Assembly (NCBI GenBank): GCA_005503085.1
Contig: SCOI01000013.1
Location: forward strand, 1 to 64,000
Length of the DNA stretch: 64,000 bases
Direction of reading: 5' to 3'
Source: Burkholderiales bacterium C2
Lineage (GTDB): Bacteria > Pseudomonadota > Gammaproteobacteria > Burkholderiales > Burkholderiaceae_C
Part shown: positions 17,851-26,092 of the stretch, piece by piece
Numbering within the stretch: position 1 is the first letter of the stretch
Layout of the letters: every line of letters starts with the position of its first letter
Notes under the pieces: generated by a model
The model's database searches: none
What the model saw: only the letters and a program-made list of their open reading frames with translations
What the model was told of the DNA's origin: nothing
Made by a program: the position numbers and the translations under genes

Positions 17851-18894
17851 TCAGCTGACCACCGGCCTCAGGATCTGCAAGGTGCCGGTGTCGGCATCGA
17901 TCTCGGCATCGGCGCCGACCGGTATCGTGAACTTGCGCTTGATGTGGCCGATCATTGCGCCGCGATAGACCGGCACCTTCAGCGGCAACAAGTAGTCGTC
18001 GAAGACCTCGTCCAGGGTCAGCGTGCCGAAGCCGTCGCCGGGCTCGCATTTGGTGAACTTGCCGATCACGACGCCGGCCAGTTGCTCGAGCACGCCGGCC
18101 AGGCGCAGGGTCGACAGCATGCGGTCGACCCGGTAGATGTATTCGTTGATCTCTTCGAGGAAGAGGATGGCGCCGCGGCAGTCGGGGAAGTAGGGCGTGC
18201 CGACCAGCGAGGCCAGCACCGCCAGATTGCCACCGACCAGAGGGCCGCGCGCGCGGCCGCCGCGCAAGGTCGTGATGCGGTCCTGGGTCTGCACCAGATG
18301 GTCGCCGCGCTCGCCCGTCGGGTTCTTCAGCAGCGGGGCCTCGGCGTCCATCACCAGCGCGCGGAAGTGCGCGACGCTGAAGGCATTCCATTCCGACCCC
18401 GCGACCGGCGCATGAAAGGTCACCAGGCCCGTTCGCTGATGGATCGCATTGACCAGGCTGGTCAGGTCCGAGAAGCCGCCGAAGAACTTGGGCTGGCGCG
18501 CTATCAGCGCGTAGTCCAGCCGGTCGACGATGCGGTTGCAGCCCGAGCCGCCGGTCATCGCGAGAATGCCGGCCACCTGCGGGTCGGCGAACAGGGTGTT
18601 GATGTCCTCGGCGCGCTGCGCGTCGCTGCCACCGAACTGGCCGTAGCGGCCGCGCAGATGGGCGCCGTGCCTGACCTTGAAGCCCAGGGCTTGCAAGGCC
18701 TCGGTGGCAATGGCGATGGGCTCACGCTCGTAGGTGGCGTTGGCCGGGCTCACCAGGGCCACGGTGTCGCCGGGCTGCAGGCGCTTGGCGTAGATGGCCG
18801 GGCGGCGGGTCTGGGCCAGTGCCGGGGCGGCGGCCAGGCCGCCGCCGGCCGCAACCATCAATGCTTGACCGAACTGGCGGCGAGCGAGGGTCAT
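17851..18894 (-). CDS. LD-carboxypeptidase (peptidase S66), Tat-exported
   Basis: This is a second S66 enzyme, 347 residues, with a twin-arginine signal (ARRQFGQALMVAAGGG, cleavage after ALAQ). The family core is intact: LAMTGGSGCNRIVDRLD, the nucleophile in FGGFSDLTSL, the Glu in LFLEEINEYIYRVDR, and the C-terminal catalytic His in MIGHIKRKFTIP. Unlike the cytoplasmic LdcA at 7180-8079 it should act in the periplasm on LD bonds of murein peptides. It is the last gene of a lysR-vanX-ldcA operon, 8 bp after vanX. A periplasmic LD-carboxypeptidase beside a D-Ala-D-Ala dipeptidase suggests salvage of murein stem peptides. Confidence 0.9.
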   Translation of the reverse strand: MTLARRQFGQALMVAAGGGLAAAPALAQTRRPAIYAKRLQPGDTVALVSPANATYEREPIAIATEALQALGFKVRHGAHLRGRYGQFGGSDAQRAEDINTLFADPQVAGILAMTGGSGCNRIVDRLDYALIARQPKFFGGFSDLTSLVNAIHQRTGLVTFHAPVAGSEWNAFSVAHFRALVMDAEAPLLKNPTGERGDHLVQTQDRITTLRGGRARGPLVGGNLAVLASLVGTPYFPDCRGAILFLEEINEYIYRVDRMLSTLRLAGVLEQLAGVVIGKFTKCEPGDGFGTLTLDEVFDDYLLPLKVPVYRGAMIGHIKRKFTIPVGADAEIDADTGTLQILRPVVS

Positions 18895-18902
18895 GTCTTG
18901 CC

Positions 18903-19505
18903 TTAGAGGACGCGGGGCAGGTCGCGGCGCACCGCGACCCGGTCGCCGAAGTCGAAATGCCACCACTCGGTGGCAATGCCCTGGAAGCCGGCCTCGCGCA
19001 TCGCCGCGCGCAGCCAGCCGCGCTCGGTCAGCTGGGCGGCGCTGAGCAGGCCGCGCGCCAGATGCTCGGCCTCGTGGTCGGGGTGCGAGGTCAGCGCCAT
19101 CTCGTCGAAGCCCGAGCCCATATCGACCTCCTGGCCCTGCGGGTCCAGCAGGGTCGCATCGACCGCCATGCCGAAGCTGTGGATGGAGCCGCGCTCGGGG
19201 TTGGCCAGATACAGGGTCAGCGGCGTGCCCTGCAGCTCGGCCCACAGCACTTCCTGCACCCGCTGCGGCCGCAGCGCGTCCAGCACCCGGAGCCGGTAGC
19301 CGGGCCGGTGGGCGGCCAGCCAGGCGGCGGCGCGCTCCAGCGCATCGGCGGCCTCGCGGCGCAGATAGCTGCAGTCCAGCCCGCCATAGACATTGCGGCC
19401 GACGAAGTTGTCGCGCGTGGCGTAGCGCAGGTCCACCTCGATGCCGGGAATGCTCAGCAGTGCGCGGAAGTCGGGGTGCTGCGGCACCTCTTCGCAGGGG
19501 ATCAT
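18903..19505 (-). CDS. vanX: D-alanyl-D-alanine dipeptidase (VanX/DdpX family)
   Basis: The 200-residue protein has both signatures of the zinc peptidase family M15D: SIHSFGMAVDATL, which carries the SxHxxGxAxD zinc ligands His and Asp, and EWWHFDF, which has the catalytic Glu and third ligand His. The substrate-pocket segment DALRPQRVQEVLW is also present. VanX/DdpX enzymes hydrolyse free D-Ala-D-Ala. Outside vancomycin clusters, as here with no vanHA, they serve to use the dipeptide as a nutrient. The start at 19505 is 2 bp after the LysR stop and the stop is 8 bp before the Tat-exported LD-carboxypeptidase. There is no signal peptide, so it is cytoplasmic. Confidence 0.92.
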   Translation of the reverse strand: MIPCEEVPQHPDFRALLSIPGIEVDLRYATRDNFVGRNVYGGLDCSYLRREAADALERAAAWLAAHRPGYRLRVLDALRPQRVQEVLWAELQGTPLTLYLANPERGSIHSFGMAVDATLLDPQGQEVDMGSGFDEMALTSHPDHEAEHLARGLLSAAQLTERGWLRAAMREAGFQGIATEWWHFDFGDRVAVRRDLPRVL

Positions 19506-19507
19506 CG

Positions 19508-20404
19508 TCACAGGCTTTCCAGATTCTGTTTGGCGGCCTCGCCCAGGTACTTGACGAGGCGGCGAGCGCTCTGCGCCAGCGGCGCGTTGGCGGCGGTCAG
19601 CAGATAGAGCTGCACGGGAATAGCCGGGGCCAGCGGGCGCAGGCGCACGCGGCTGCGGTCGGCGCTGGCGGCGGTGAAGGGGTCGACGATGCTCATGCCG
19701 ACCCCGGCCTCGACCAGGGAGCGCGCCAGCTGGTAGGTCTGCACCGTCAGCCGGCTGACCGGCTGCAGGCCCAGGGCCTCGCAGGCATTCATCACCACAT
19801 TGCCCAGCGGGTCCTCGGCCGGCAGCGCCACCAGCTCGGTGCCGATCTGCTCCAGCGGCAGCGGGCCGTCCTCGGCCGCCTCGGGCGAGCCGACCGGGCA
19901 CAGCGCGATCATCGGGCCGCTGGCCAGTACCTCGGTCTTGATGCCGGGGTGGCGCGGGTCCTGCAGCGACAGCGCCAGATCGGCCTCGCCCAGCAGCAGG
20001 GCCGAGACGATTTCGCGCGTGTGGTTGGTGGCCAGCGTGCAATGGCCGGCCGGGTAGGCACGGCACCAATGCGTCATCGCCGCCGGGATCACCGAGGCGC
20101 CCAGGGTCGGCGTCGCGACCAGGCGCACCTGCTCGGACTCGCCGCTGCGCAGATTGGCGGCCAGCCGGCGGATCGCCACCAGATCGCGGTTGAGCTTGTC
20201 GATCTCGACGAACAGGCGCTCGGCCTCGGGGGTCGGATAGAGCTTGCCGCGCACCCGGTCGAACAAGGCCATGCCCAGCTGTAGCTCGCAGTGCTGCAGC
20301 ACCTTGGTGACGGCCGGTTGCGAGATATGCAGCAGCTGGGCGGCGCCGCTGATCGTGCCGGCCTGCATCACCGCGTGGAAGACTTCGATATGGCGCAGCC
20401 GCAT
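19508..20404 (-). CDS. LysR-family regulator of the vanX-ldcA operon
   Basis: The 298-residue protein opens with a LysR winged helix (MRLRHIEVFHAVMQAGTISG, LLHISQPAVTKVLQHCE, LGMALFDRVRGK). A periplasmic-binding-protein-like effector domain follows (ALLLGEADLALSLQDPR, VEAGVGMSIVDPF). It is the first gene of the operon with vanX and the Tat-exported S66 enzyme, so it most likely senses a murein-derived amino acid or peptide. The start at 20404 gives the standard LysR N-terminus; an ATG at 20482 would add 26 untypical residues. A perfect ATAAC-N5-GTTAT dyad about 130 bp upstream is a plausible binding site. Confidence 0.9.
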   Translation of the reverse strand: MRLRHIEVFHAVMQAGTISGAAQLLHISQPAVTKVLQHCELQLGMALFDRVRGKLYPTPEAERLFVEIDKLNRDLVAIRRLAANLRSGESEQVRLVATPTLGASVIPAAMTHWCRAYPAGHCTLATNHTREIVSALLLGEADLALSLQDPRHPGIKTEVLASGPMIALCPVGSPEAAEDGPLPLEQIGTELVALPAEDPLGNVVMNACEALGLQPVSRLTVQTYQLARSLVEAGVGMSIVDPFTAASADRSRVRLRPLAPAIPVQLYLLTAANAPLAQSARRLVKYLGEAAKQNLESL

Positions 20405-20531
20405 GGTCAGGCCCGTCCGTGCTGACAGCAGCGATTCAAGAGGCGGGCGAGGGACGGGGAGGGCTTCATGGCGCGGGAGCAATGGTCGGAGAGCGTGCCG
20501 ACGCTCGCAACTGAATAGGGCTGGACAGAAT

Positions 20532-20546
20532 ATAACTTTTGGTTAT
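20532..20546. promoter_or_regulatory. Candidate LysR-type binding box
   Basis: ATAAC-TTTTG-GTTAT is a perfect 5-bp inverted repeat spaced by 5 bp and contains the T-N11-A core of LysR regulator sites. It stands out as an AT-rich patch in very GC-rich DNA, between the terminator of TonB receptor 2 and the lysR start at 20404. That is the expected place for autoregulation and for control of the vanX-ldcA genes. Binding is inferred only. Confidence 0.55.
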
Positions 20547-20576
20547 CCGCTGCCGGGCGCAGCCCGCACGGCCATG

Positions 20577-20600
20577 AAAAAGGCAGGTCGGTGACCTGCC
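20577..20600 (-). terminator. Rho-independent terminator of TonB receptor 2
   Basis: GGCAGGTC/GACCTGCC forms an 8-bp GC-rich stem with a 3-nt loop (20582-20600). On the minus strand five T residues (20577-20581) follow at once. It lies 25 bp after the receptor stop at 20625 and separates that gene from the lysR-vanX-ldcA operon downstream. Confidence 0.88.
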
Positions 20601-20624
20601 TGGCGCTTCGAGCCTGACCCTGCC

Positions 20625-23600
20625 TCAGAACTTGTAGCGCGCCTCGAGGTAGTACTGGCGGCCGCTGGCATCCACCTTCTGCTGTTCGGCCTCGCTGTAG
20701 CGGTAGGTGGCACGCACCGGGTTCAGCAGATTGGTGGCGTTGAACGAAAGTTGCAGCGCATCGCTGATGTTGTAATTCATCGAGAACGCGAGATTGGAGA
20801 CCGGCGCGGCCATGGTCGGGGCGGTCGGCATCGCGACGCCGTTGATCACGCTCTGGCCCTGGCTGTTGGCAGTGGGCGAGGGCGCGGTCGAGCTGGACAC
20901 GTACTCGCTGCGGTAGTTGTAGACCAGACGGGCACTGAACACATCGTTCTCGAAGTAGCCGCCCAGATTGGCCGCGTACTTGGAGGCGCCGACCATGGGC
21001 CGGCCGTCCTGTACCTTGGTGCTGGCGCTGCTGGCATTGGCGCTGAAGCCGAAGCCGGCGCCGATCGGCTGCTCGTAGCTGATCTCTATGCCGTGGATAC
21101 GTGCCTTCTGCTGCGAGGCGGTGTTGATGAAATAGGTCTTGACGCGGTTGTCTACCGGGTCGACCAGGTCCACCGTGCTGTCCTGGCGCACCGAGCCGGT
21201 TTTCGGGTAACCCTGCATGCGCGAGCTGAACAGATTGACAGCCAGGATCGAGCGCTTGGCGAAGTACCAGGCCAGCGAGACATCGGTGTTGTTGGCCGTC
21301 AGCGGCGCCAGGTTCGGGTTCGGGCCGGTGACGGTGCAGCCGGCGGGCCCGCAGCTCTGGCCGCTGAAACCGGAGCCATAGACGTTGTAGTTCTGCCGGC
21401 CTATCGTGCGGCTCAGTCCCAGCCGGCCGATCAGGCGGGGGCTCAGTTCATAGCGCAGATTCATGCTGGGCAGCAGATGGTCGAACTGCTTGTGGCTGGG
21501 CACCTTGTAATAGACCGTGCCCTGGGTCGGATTGAAGGCCGCGCCGTCGAAGAAGGTGCTGCCGTCGCCGGCCGTGTTGATCGCGCCGGGGAAGGCCGCG
21601 CAGGGCGTGGCCGGCTTGCCGGGTTCGATCTTGGCGCAGGTGCCGGCCGGCAGCGGCGTGACGATCTGCGCGTCCACGGTGGTGCGCACCAGGCGCAGGC
21701 CGACATTGCCGGACCAGCGGTTGTTCGGGCCCTCCAGGTTCTGCATCAGATAGAGCGCACTCTGCTTCTCGCGCATCTCGATCTCGGAGGCGACGCGGCG
21801 CTCGAACTCGGGCGTCGTGGCCTTGAACTGCGAGGCCATGAAGCCGGTCAGCACGTCCTTCGGGAAGTAGAAGCCGCTGCGGTCCCAGTTGCCGCCGCCC
21901 AGCTCCTGGCCGAAATTGCCGGGATAGCCGACCGCCAGCGAGGGGTCGGGGCCGGCCAGCGCGGCGCTGCGGAAGGTCGGGGCCCAGCGGCGCAGGTCGC
22001 GCTTGTGCTCGGCATGGCGGGCGCCGAAGGCCAGGCTGGTGAACATGCCGCTGTCCTGGGTGTACTCGGCGTCGATCGCCAAGCTCTGCTCGCTGTCCAC
22101 CGTCTTGGTGCTGGAGGCGGCACGGCCGACCAGCTTGTAGCCACTGCCATCGGCATTGAGCACCGGCAGATTGGCGCCGGCGCCGTGGTACTGGACGAAC
22201 GGCGCCTCGTCGACCTTGCCCAACGCATAGGACACGCCAGTGCCGTAGCGCGCATAGGTCAGGCCCTGGTCGAGCTGGGTCTCGCCGACACCCCGGGTGG
22301 TGCTGAACAGGCCCTTGACCACCAGGTCCTTGCTGAGCTGCCACTTGGCGTCCAGATCGAGGAAGCCGCTGCTGGCCGTCGCGCCGTCGCGGTAGAAGGC
22401 CTCGGAATTGCCGATGTACTGCGGGCTGGTGCCATCGGCAAAGACGATGTCGGCGCTCTTCAGCACGCGCAGCTTGTGGCCGTACATCGTCGTCTGCTCG
22501 ACGATCACCGGGTTACGGATCTGCGCGAACACCTGCTGGCCATTGGAATTGGTGTTGGCGGCCGCAGCGCCGGTAGCGCCGACCGAGTCGGCCTTGCCCA
22601 GCAGCATGCTGTACATCGCTCCCGAGTTCAGGCGGCCGAAGTTGTTGGCCTTCATCGACGAGTAGAAGCCCGTCAGCCCGATATCCAGGTTCTGGGTCGG
22701 GCGGGCCTGCAGCGCCAGCATGCCGCCGCTGCGGTCGCGCACGCCCTCGACGAACTCGCTGGACATCGAGCCCGGCAGGCGCACGCCGTTCAGGTCCGCC
22801 GCCTTGTAGCCGGTGCCGGCCAGCGATGCATCGGTGATGCCCTTCATCGTCGCGGTGTTGATCTCGCCCCAGCCGCTGCTGGTGCCGTAGGCGAAGCGCG
22901 AGGCGGTATCGCGGCGGATGTGGCGCTTCTCCTTGAAGACCTGTCCGATCACGCCGAAGTTGTTGGCCTCGTTCTTCCAGTTGAAGCTGGCGTTGAGCTG
23001 GGGGCTGGTCTTGCCGGGCAGGTCGGCATAGACCGCGCCGGCGCTGGCGACACCGCCGAAGCGGGACTTCTCGTCCAGCGGCTTGCGCGTCGTCACATCG
23101 ATGGTGCCGGCCAGGCCGCCGTCGACGATATTGGCCTGCGAGGTCTTGTAGACGGTGGCCTGGTTCAGCACCGACGAGGGCATCAGGCTCAGCGAGGTGC
23201 TGCGCGAGCTGGACAACTGGTCGGCCACATACCAGTCGCCGCCGCTGACCGTGTGGCCATTGAACAGGATCAGGCTCATATCGGCATTGGTGCCGCGCAT
23301 CGAGACCTTCTCGGCCTCGTCATAGTCGCTGCGCACCGCGACCCCGACCAGGCGCTGCAACGAGTCGGCCAGATTTTTGTCGGGCATCTTGCCCACGTCG
23401 ACGGCGGTGATCACCTCGACATTGCTGGACGCCATGCGCTTGATGTTGATTGCCTGCTCTACCGACGCGCGGATGCCGGTGATGGTCACGGTGCCGAGTT
23501 GCTGGGCCTTGAGCTTCTCCTCGGCGGCCTCGCGGGCCTTGCGCTGCTCGGTGGTTTCCGCGCTGTCCGGCGTTTGCGCGGCTGCGATCAGCGGACTGCC

Positions 23601-23654
23601 CAGCAGCAGGCTCAGGGCGACGGCTTGGGCAATCTGGGTGGGTTTGAAGGTCAT
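20625..23654 (-). CDS. TonB-dependent receptor 2 (Xanthomonas/Caulobacter type)
   Basis: The 1009-residue receptor has a signal peptide (cleavage near LIAAAQ) and a charged linker. The signature TITGIRASVEQAINIKR and VEVITAVDVGKMPDKNLADSLQRL marks the TIGR01782-like receptor family linked to carbohydrate or oligomer uptake in Xanthomonas and Caulobacter. The plug (MRGTNADMSLILFNGHTVSGG) and a long barrel follow, ending in EARYKF with the terminal Phe. The start at 23654 gives the signal peptide; the frame is open to 23783. Upstream on the same strand lie the amiD-like amidase and the BadF kinase, so the ligand may be murein fragments or amino sugars. A strong terminator follows. Confidence 0.92.
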   Translation of the reverse strand: MTFKPTQIAQAVALSLLLGSPLIAAAQTPDSAETTEQRKAREAAEEKLKAQQLGTVTITGIRASVEQAINIKRMASSNVEVITAVDVGKMPDKNLADSLQRLVGVAVRSDYDEAEKVSMRGTNADMSLILFNGHTVSGGDWYVADQLSSSRSTSLSLMPSSVLNQATVYKTSQANIVDGGLAGTIDVTTRKPLDEKSRFGGVASAGAVYADLPGKTSPQLNASFNWKNEANNFGVIGQVFKEKRHIRRDTASRFAYGTSSGWGEINTATMKGITDASLAGTGYKAADLNGVRLPGSMSSEFVEGVRDRSGGMLALQARPTQNLDIGLTGFYSSMKANNFGRLNSGAMYSMLLGKADSVGATGAAAANTNSNGQQVFAQIRNPVIVEQTTMYGHKLRVLKSADIVFADGTSPQYIGNSEAFYRDGATASSGFLDLDAKWQLSKDLVVKGLFSTTRGVGETQLDQGLTYARYGTGVSYALGKVDEAPFVQYHGAGANLPVLNADGSGYKLVGRAASSTKTVDSEQSLAIDAEYTQDSGMFTSLAFGARHAEHKRDLRRWAPTFRSAALAGPDPSLAVGYPGNFGQELGGGNWDRSGFYFPKDVLTGFMASQFKATTPEFERRVASEIEMREKQSALYLMQNLEGPNNRWSGNVGLRLVRTTVDAQIVTPLPAGTCAKIEPGKPATPCAAFPGAINTAGDGSTFFDGAAFNPTQGTVYYKVPSHKQFDHLLPSMNLRYELSPRLIGRLGLSRTIGRQNYNVYGSGFSGQSCGPAGCTVTGPNPNLAPLTANNTDVSLAWYFAKRSILAVNLFSSRMQGYPKTGSVRQDSTVDLVDPVDNRVKTYFINTASQQKARIHGIEISYEQPIGAGFGFSANASSASTKVQDGRPMVGASKYAANLGGYFENDVFSARLVYNYRSEYVSSSTAPSPTANSQGQSVINGVAMPTAPTMAAPVSNLAFSMNYNISDALQLSFNATNLLNPVRATYRYSEAEQQKVDASGRQYYLEARYKF

Positions 23655-23828
23655 GCAAGGGCTCCCCGGTTCGGACGGATGGTTCTGTGACCAGCATCCG
23701 GGCCAAGAGGGCGGCTGCGCCTCCGCTACACGCGAAAAATTGCTGGCGCGTGAATCATGGTCAGCGGCGCCGCCGCACAACAATTCATTGTTGGCGGTGT
23801 TGCATGCCTGGGTGTTATGGGTCCGTGC

Positions 23829-24680
23829 TCACCAACGCGAGGTATAAGGCTTGGGCGGTCCTTCGAGCGGGCTCGTGGCCATGCGCATGCCGCCGGGTGT
23901 GGTCGCGGTGTCCAGCAGCGCGGCGGTCTCGGCGTCGAGCACGCCGTCGTAGAGCGCCGGGCGGTACTTCATCTGGAAGGTGACCAGGGTCTGCTTGGTC
24001 AGCTCATCGAGCTCGCCATGGCGCGGCACGTTGTAGCCGATGCGGGCCAGCTTGTCCTGGGCCCAGGCGGTGTCGGGCAGCAGCGCGGCATAGCCGCTGA
24101 TCTTGGCCGCCACCTGGGCGGCGTCGGGCCAGGCGATCAGGCCGGCCTGGTGCAGCTGCTTCCACGGGAACATCGGGCCCGGGTCCTGCTTGCGGCCCGG
24201 TGCGATATCGGCATGGCCGATCACGCGCTCCGGCTTGATGCCGTGGCGCGCGACGATGTCCTGGCTGAGCTTGATGACCGCGTCGATCTGCGGCTGCGAG
24301 AACGGCGCGTAGACGCGGCCCTCGGGCGTGTCCTTGTAGCCGGGGTTGACGATCTCGATGCCGATCGAGCTGGAGTTCAGATTGCTGTGGCCGGCCCAGA
24401 AGCTCGGGCCGGCATGCCAGGCGCGGCGGTTCTCGTCGACCAGGCGGTAGATGGTCGGCGGCTCGTCGCGCACCAGATAGTGGCTGCTGACCTGGCCGCC
24501 GGTGGTCAGCACCCGCAGCGACTTCTCGTAGTCCAGCACCGTGTAGTGCAGCACCAGGAAGAGGGCGCGGCTGTCCTGGTTCTGCGAGGTGTGGCTGGTG
24601 TCGATGTGCAGGCCCTGGGGGCCGGTGGCGCAGGCGCCGAGCAGCAGGGCGCTGGCGAGAACGAGCAGGGTGTTTTTCAT
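23829..24680 (-). CDS. amiD: N-acetylmuramoyl-L-alanine amidase, AmiD-like lipoprotein
   Basis: The 283-residue protein has lipobox LLGAC (cleavage before about Cys16) and an Amidase_2 (AmpD/AmiD) catalytic domain. Zinc ligands are seen in LVLHYTVLD and IGHADIAPGRKQDPG; SSIGIEIVNPG is also typical. About residues 205-260 form a PG_binding_1-like helical domain (HGELDELTKQTLVTFQMKYRP). This is the plan of E. coli AmiD, an outer-membrane lipoprotein that cuts the bond between MurNAc or anhydroMurNAc and the stem peptide in the periplasm. Its start overlaps the kinase stop by 4 bp, coupling peptide removal to sugar phosphorylation. TonB receptor 2 follows 174 bp downstream on the same strand. 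Confidence 0.92.
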   Translation of the reverse strand: MKNTLLVLASALLLGACATGPQGLHIDTSHTSQNQDSRALFLVLHYTVLDYEKSLRVLTTGGQVSSHYLVRDEPPTIYRLVDENRRAWHAGPSFWAGHSNLNSSSIGIEIVNPGYKDTPEGRVYAPFSQPQIDAVIKLSQDIVARHGIKPERVIGHADIAPGRKQDPGPMFPWKQLHQAGLIAWPDAAQVAAKISGYAALLPDTAWAQDKLARIGYNVPRHGELDELTKQTLVTFQMKYRPALYDGVLDAETAALLDTATTPGGMRMATSPLEGPPKPYTSRW

Positions 24681-25612
24681 AGACGGGCCGCCAGCCGGGC
24701 GGCGGTGAGGTGAGGTTGCAGATCTTGCACGCGCAGCGCAATGGCTTCGGGCAGCGCCGCGCGCAGCCCTTCGATGATCAGGGGATGGAGCTGCAGCGCG
24801 CGGCCGGCGGCCACCACGGGGCGCGTCCCGTAGCGGCGCAGCAGGGCCAGCGCCAGCCGGGCCAGCTCGCCGCCGGCGCGCCGCAGCAGCGCGCGCGCAT
24901 CCGCATCGGTCTCGGCGGCGGCGGCCACGGCCAGCGCCAGCCGGCCTATCGTGCCGCGCTCGCCGCCGTAGATGAACTGGCGGGTCAGGGCCCAGTCGCT
25001 GCCTCCGATGGCCTCGAACAGCGCGCGCGCCAGTGCCGACTCCTGCCAGCTGCCGGGCGCCTCGTCCTCGCGCCGCCAGACCCCGGCCAGCGCCTCGCGG
25101 GCGATCCAGAAGCCGCTGCCCTCGTCGCCCAGCAGCGCGCCGCGGCCGCCGGCCCGCTGCATGCGGCCCTGCGCGTCGATGAAGGCGGCGATCGCGCCGG
25201 TGCCGGCATAGAGCAGATAGCCCTGGCCGGGCTCGAAGGCGCTGCGGTAGGCGATGTCCATATCGCTGCCGCAGACCATCGCGGCCGGCTTCAGCCCCAG
25301 GGCCTGGGACAGGATGTCCTTCAGCTGGGCGGCGGCCGGGCCGTCGGCCTCGCCCAGGCCGGTGATGCCGGCGTACAGGCCGCTGGGCCGGCCGTGGGCC
25401 AGGGTCGCGAAGGCCAGCTGGTGGGCGGTCTGCGCCAGCGCCACCCGGCCCTCGACGCTGGCCAGTTGCAGGCCGCTGAGGCCGGCCACATGGCCTTCGG
25501 CCAGGCAGCGCCCGGCTGCATCGGACAGCGCCCAGCGGGTCTGGGTGCCGCCGGCGTCCAGACCCAGGCCGAGCCGGGCGTCGCGGGGAGTGTCTAGCGG
25601 AACAACAGGCAT
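24677..25612 (-). CDS. BadF/BadG-type sugar kinase (GlcNAc/MurNAc kinase candidate)
   Basis: The 311-residue protein belongs to the ASKHA ATPase superfamily, BadF/BadG branch. Visible are the phosphate-1 loop LGLDAGGTQTRWALSD, the phosphate-2 segment LLYAGTGAIAAF, GRGALLGDEGSGFWIAREAL, and a C-terminal adenosine region PVVAAGRALQLHP. Members include GlcNAc kinases and the MurNAc kinase MurK. The ATGA overlap with the amiD-like amidase and the nearby murQ (34357-35238) argue for phosphorylation of MurNAc or GlcNAc freed from murein. It is not an AnmK-type anhydroMurNAc kinase by sequence. The exact sugar is inferred from context. Confidence 0.82.
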   Translation of the reverse strand: MPVVPLDTPRDARLGLGLDAGGTQTRWALSDAAGRCLAEGHVAGLSGLQLASVEGRVALAQTAHQLAFATLAHGRPSGLYAGITGLGEADGPAAAQLKDILSQALGLKPAAMVCGSDMDIAYRSAFEPGQGYLLYAGTGAIAAFIDAQGRMQRAGGRGALLGDEGSGFWIAREALAGVWRREDEAPGSWQESALARALFEAIGGSDWALTRQFIYGGERGTIGRLALAVAAAAETDADARALLRRAGGELARLALALLRRYGTRPVVAAGRALQLHPLIIEGLRAALPEAIALRVQDLQPHLTAARLAARL

Positions 25613-25697
25613 GCGTCGGACGAGGTGTGGGCGGCTCAGCTTAGGGGCGCGGCCGCCGGCTCGCCAATGTCAATGCGCGCAGCGGGCATAACTTGAA

Positions 25698-26090
25698 TCA
25701 ATGTGCCGGCGCTCCGGTCAGTGCGCCCACCACCTCCAGCGCGGTCTTGACCTTGAAGGGCTTGAGCATGATGCGCTGCACCTGCAGCGGCTTGAACAGC
25801 GCCAGCAGGCTGGCGTCGACGCTCTCTGCCGTCAGCGCCACCGGCAGGTCGGCCGGGCTGCGCAGCGCGCCGTCGCGCAGGCTTTGCAGCAGGCTCAGCG
25901 CGCCCAGGCCGTCGCCGATGTCCATCAGCAGCGCGTCGAAGGTCTGTGATTCGAGCAGACGCTGCGCCGCCTCGTGGCTGCTGGCCTCATGCACATCGGC
26001 GACATCGAGCTCGCGGGCCACCAGGGCCACGGTGCGGCGGAACAGCGAATGGGGATCGACCAGCAGCAGGGTCTTGCGGCGTGCCGGCAT
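25698..26090 (-). CDS. Single-domain response regulator (CheY-like)
   Basis: The 130-residue protein is a lone receiver domain: LLLVDPHSLFRRTVAL with the acidic pocket reduced to one Asp, the phospho-acceptor in DALLMDIGDG, and the conserved Lys in IMLKPFKVK. There is no output domain. It starts 2 bp after the stop of the GAF-domain gene, so the two are certainly co-transcribed. The reduced acidic pocket (VDPH in place of the usual DD or ED pair) suggests altered metal binding or an unphosphorylated role. A partner kinase could be one of the orphan TPR-kinases at 13-17 kb, but nothing in the sequence links them directly. Confidence 0.8.
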   Translation of the reverse strand: MPARRKTLLLVDPHSLFRRTVALVARELDVADVHEASSHEAAQRLLESQTFDALLMDIGDGLGALSLLQSLRDGALRSPADLPVALTAESVDASLLALFKPLQVQRIMLKPFKVKTALEVVGALTGAPAH

Positions 26091-26092
26091 GC

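Noticed and set aside
18903-19505. Vancomycin resistance cluster
   Set aside because: Only vanX is present; vanH, vanA and a VanRS pair are missing, and a Gram-negative host has no need for it. The operon context is murein peptide salvage.
20751-23690. A 979-codon plus-strand frame opposite TonB receptor 2
   Set aside because: Same reason: low-complexity Gly/Ala/Arg/His product antisense to a real receptor.
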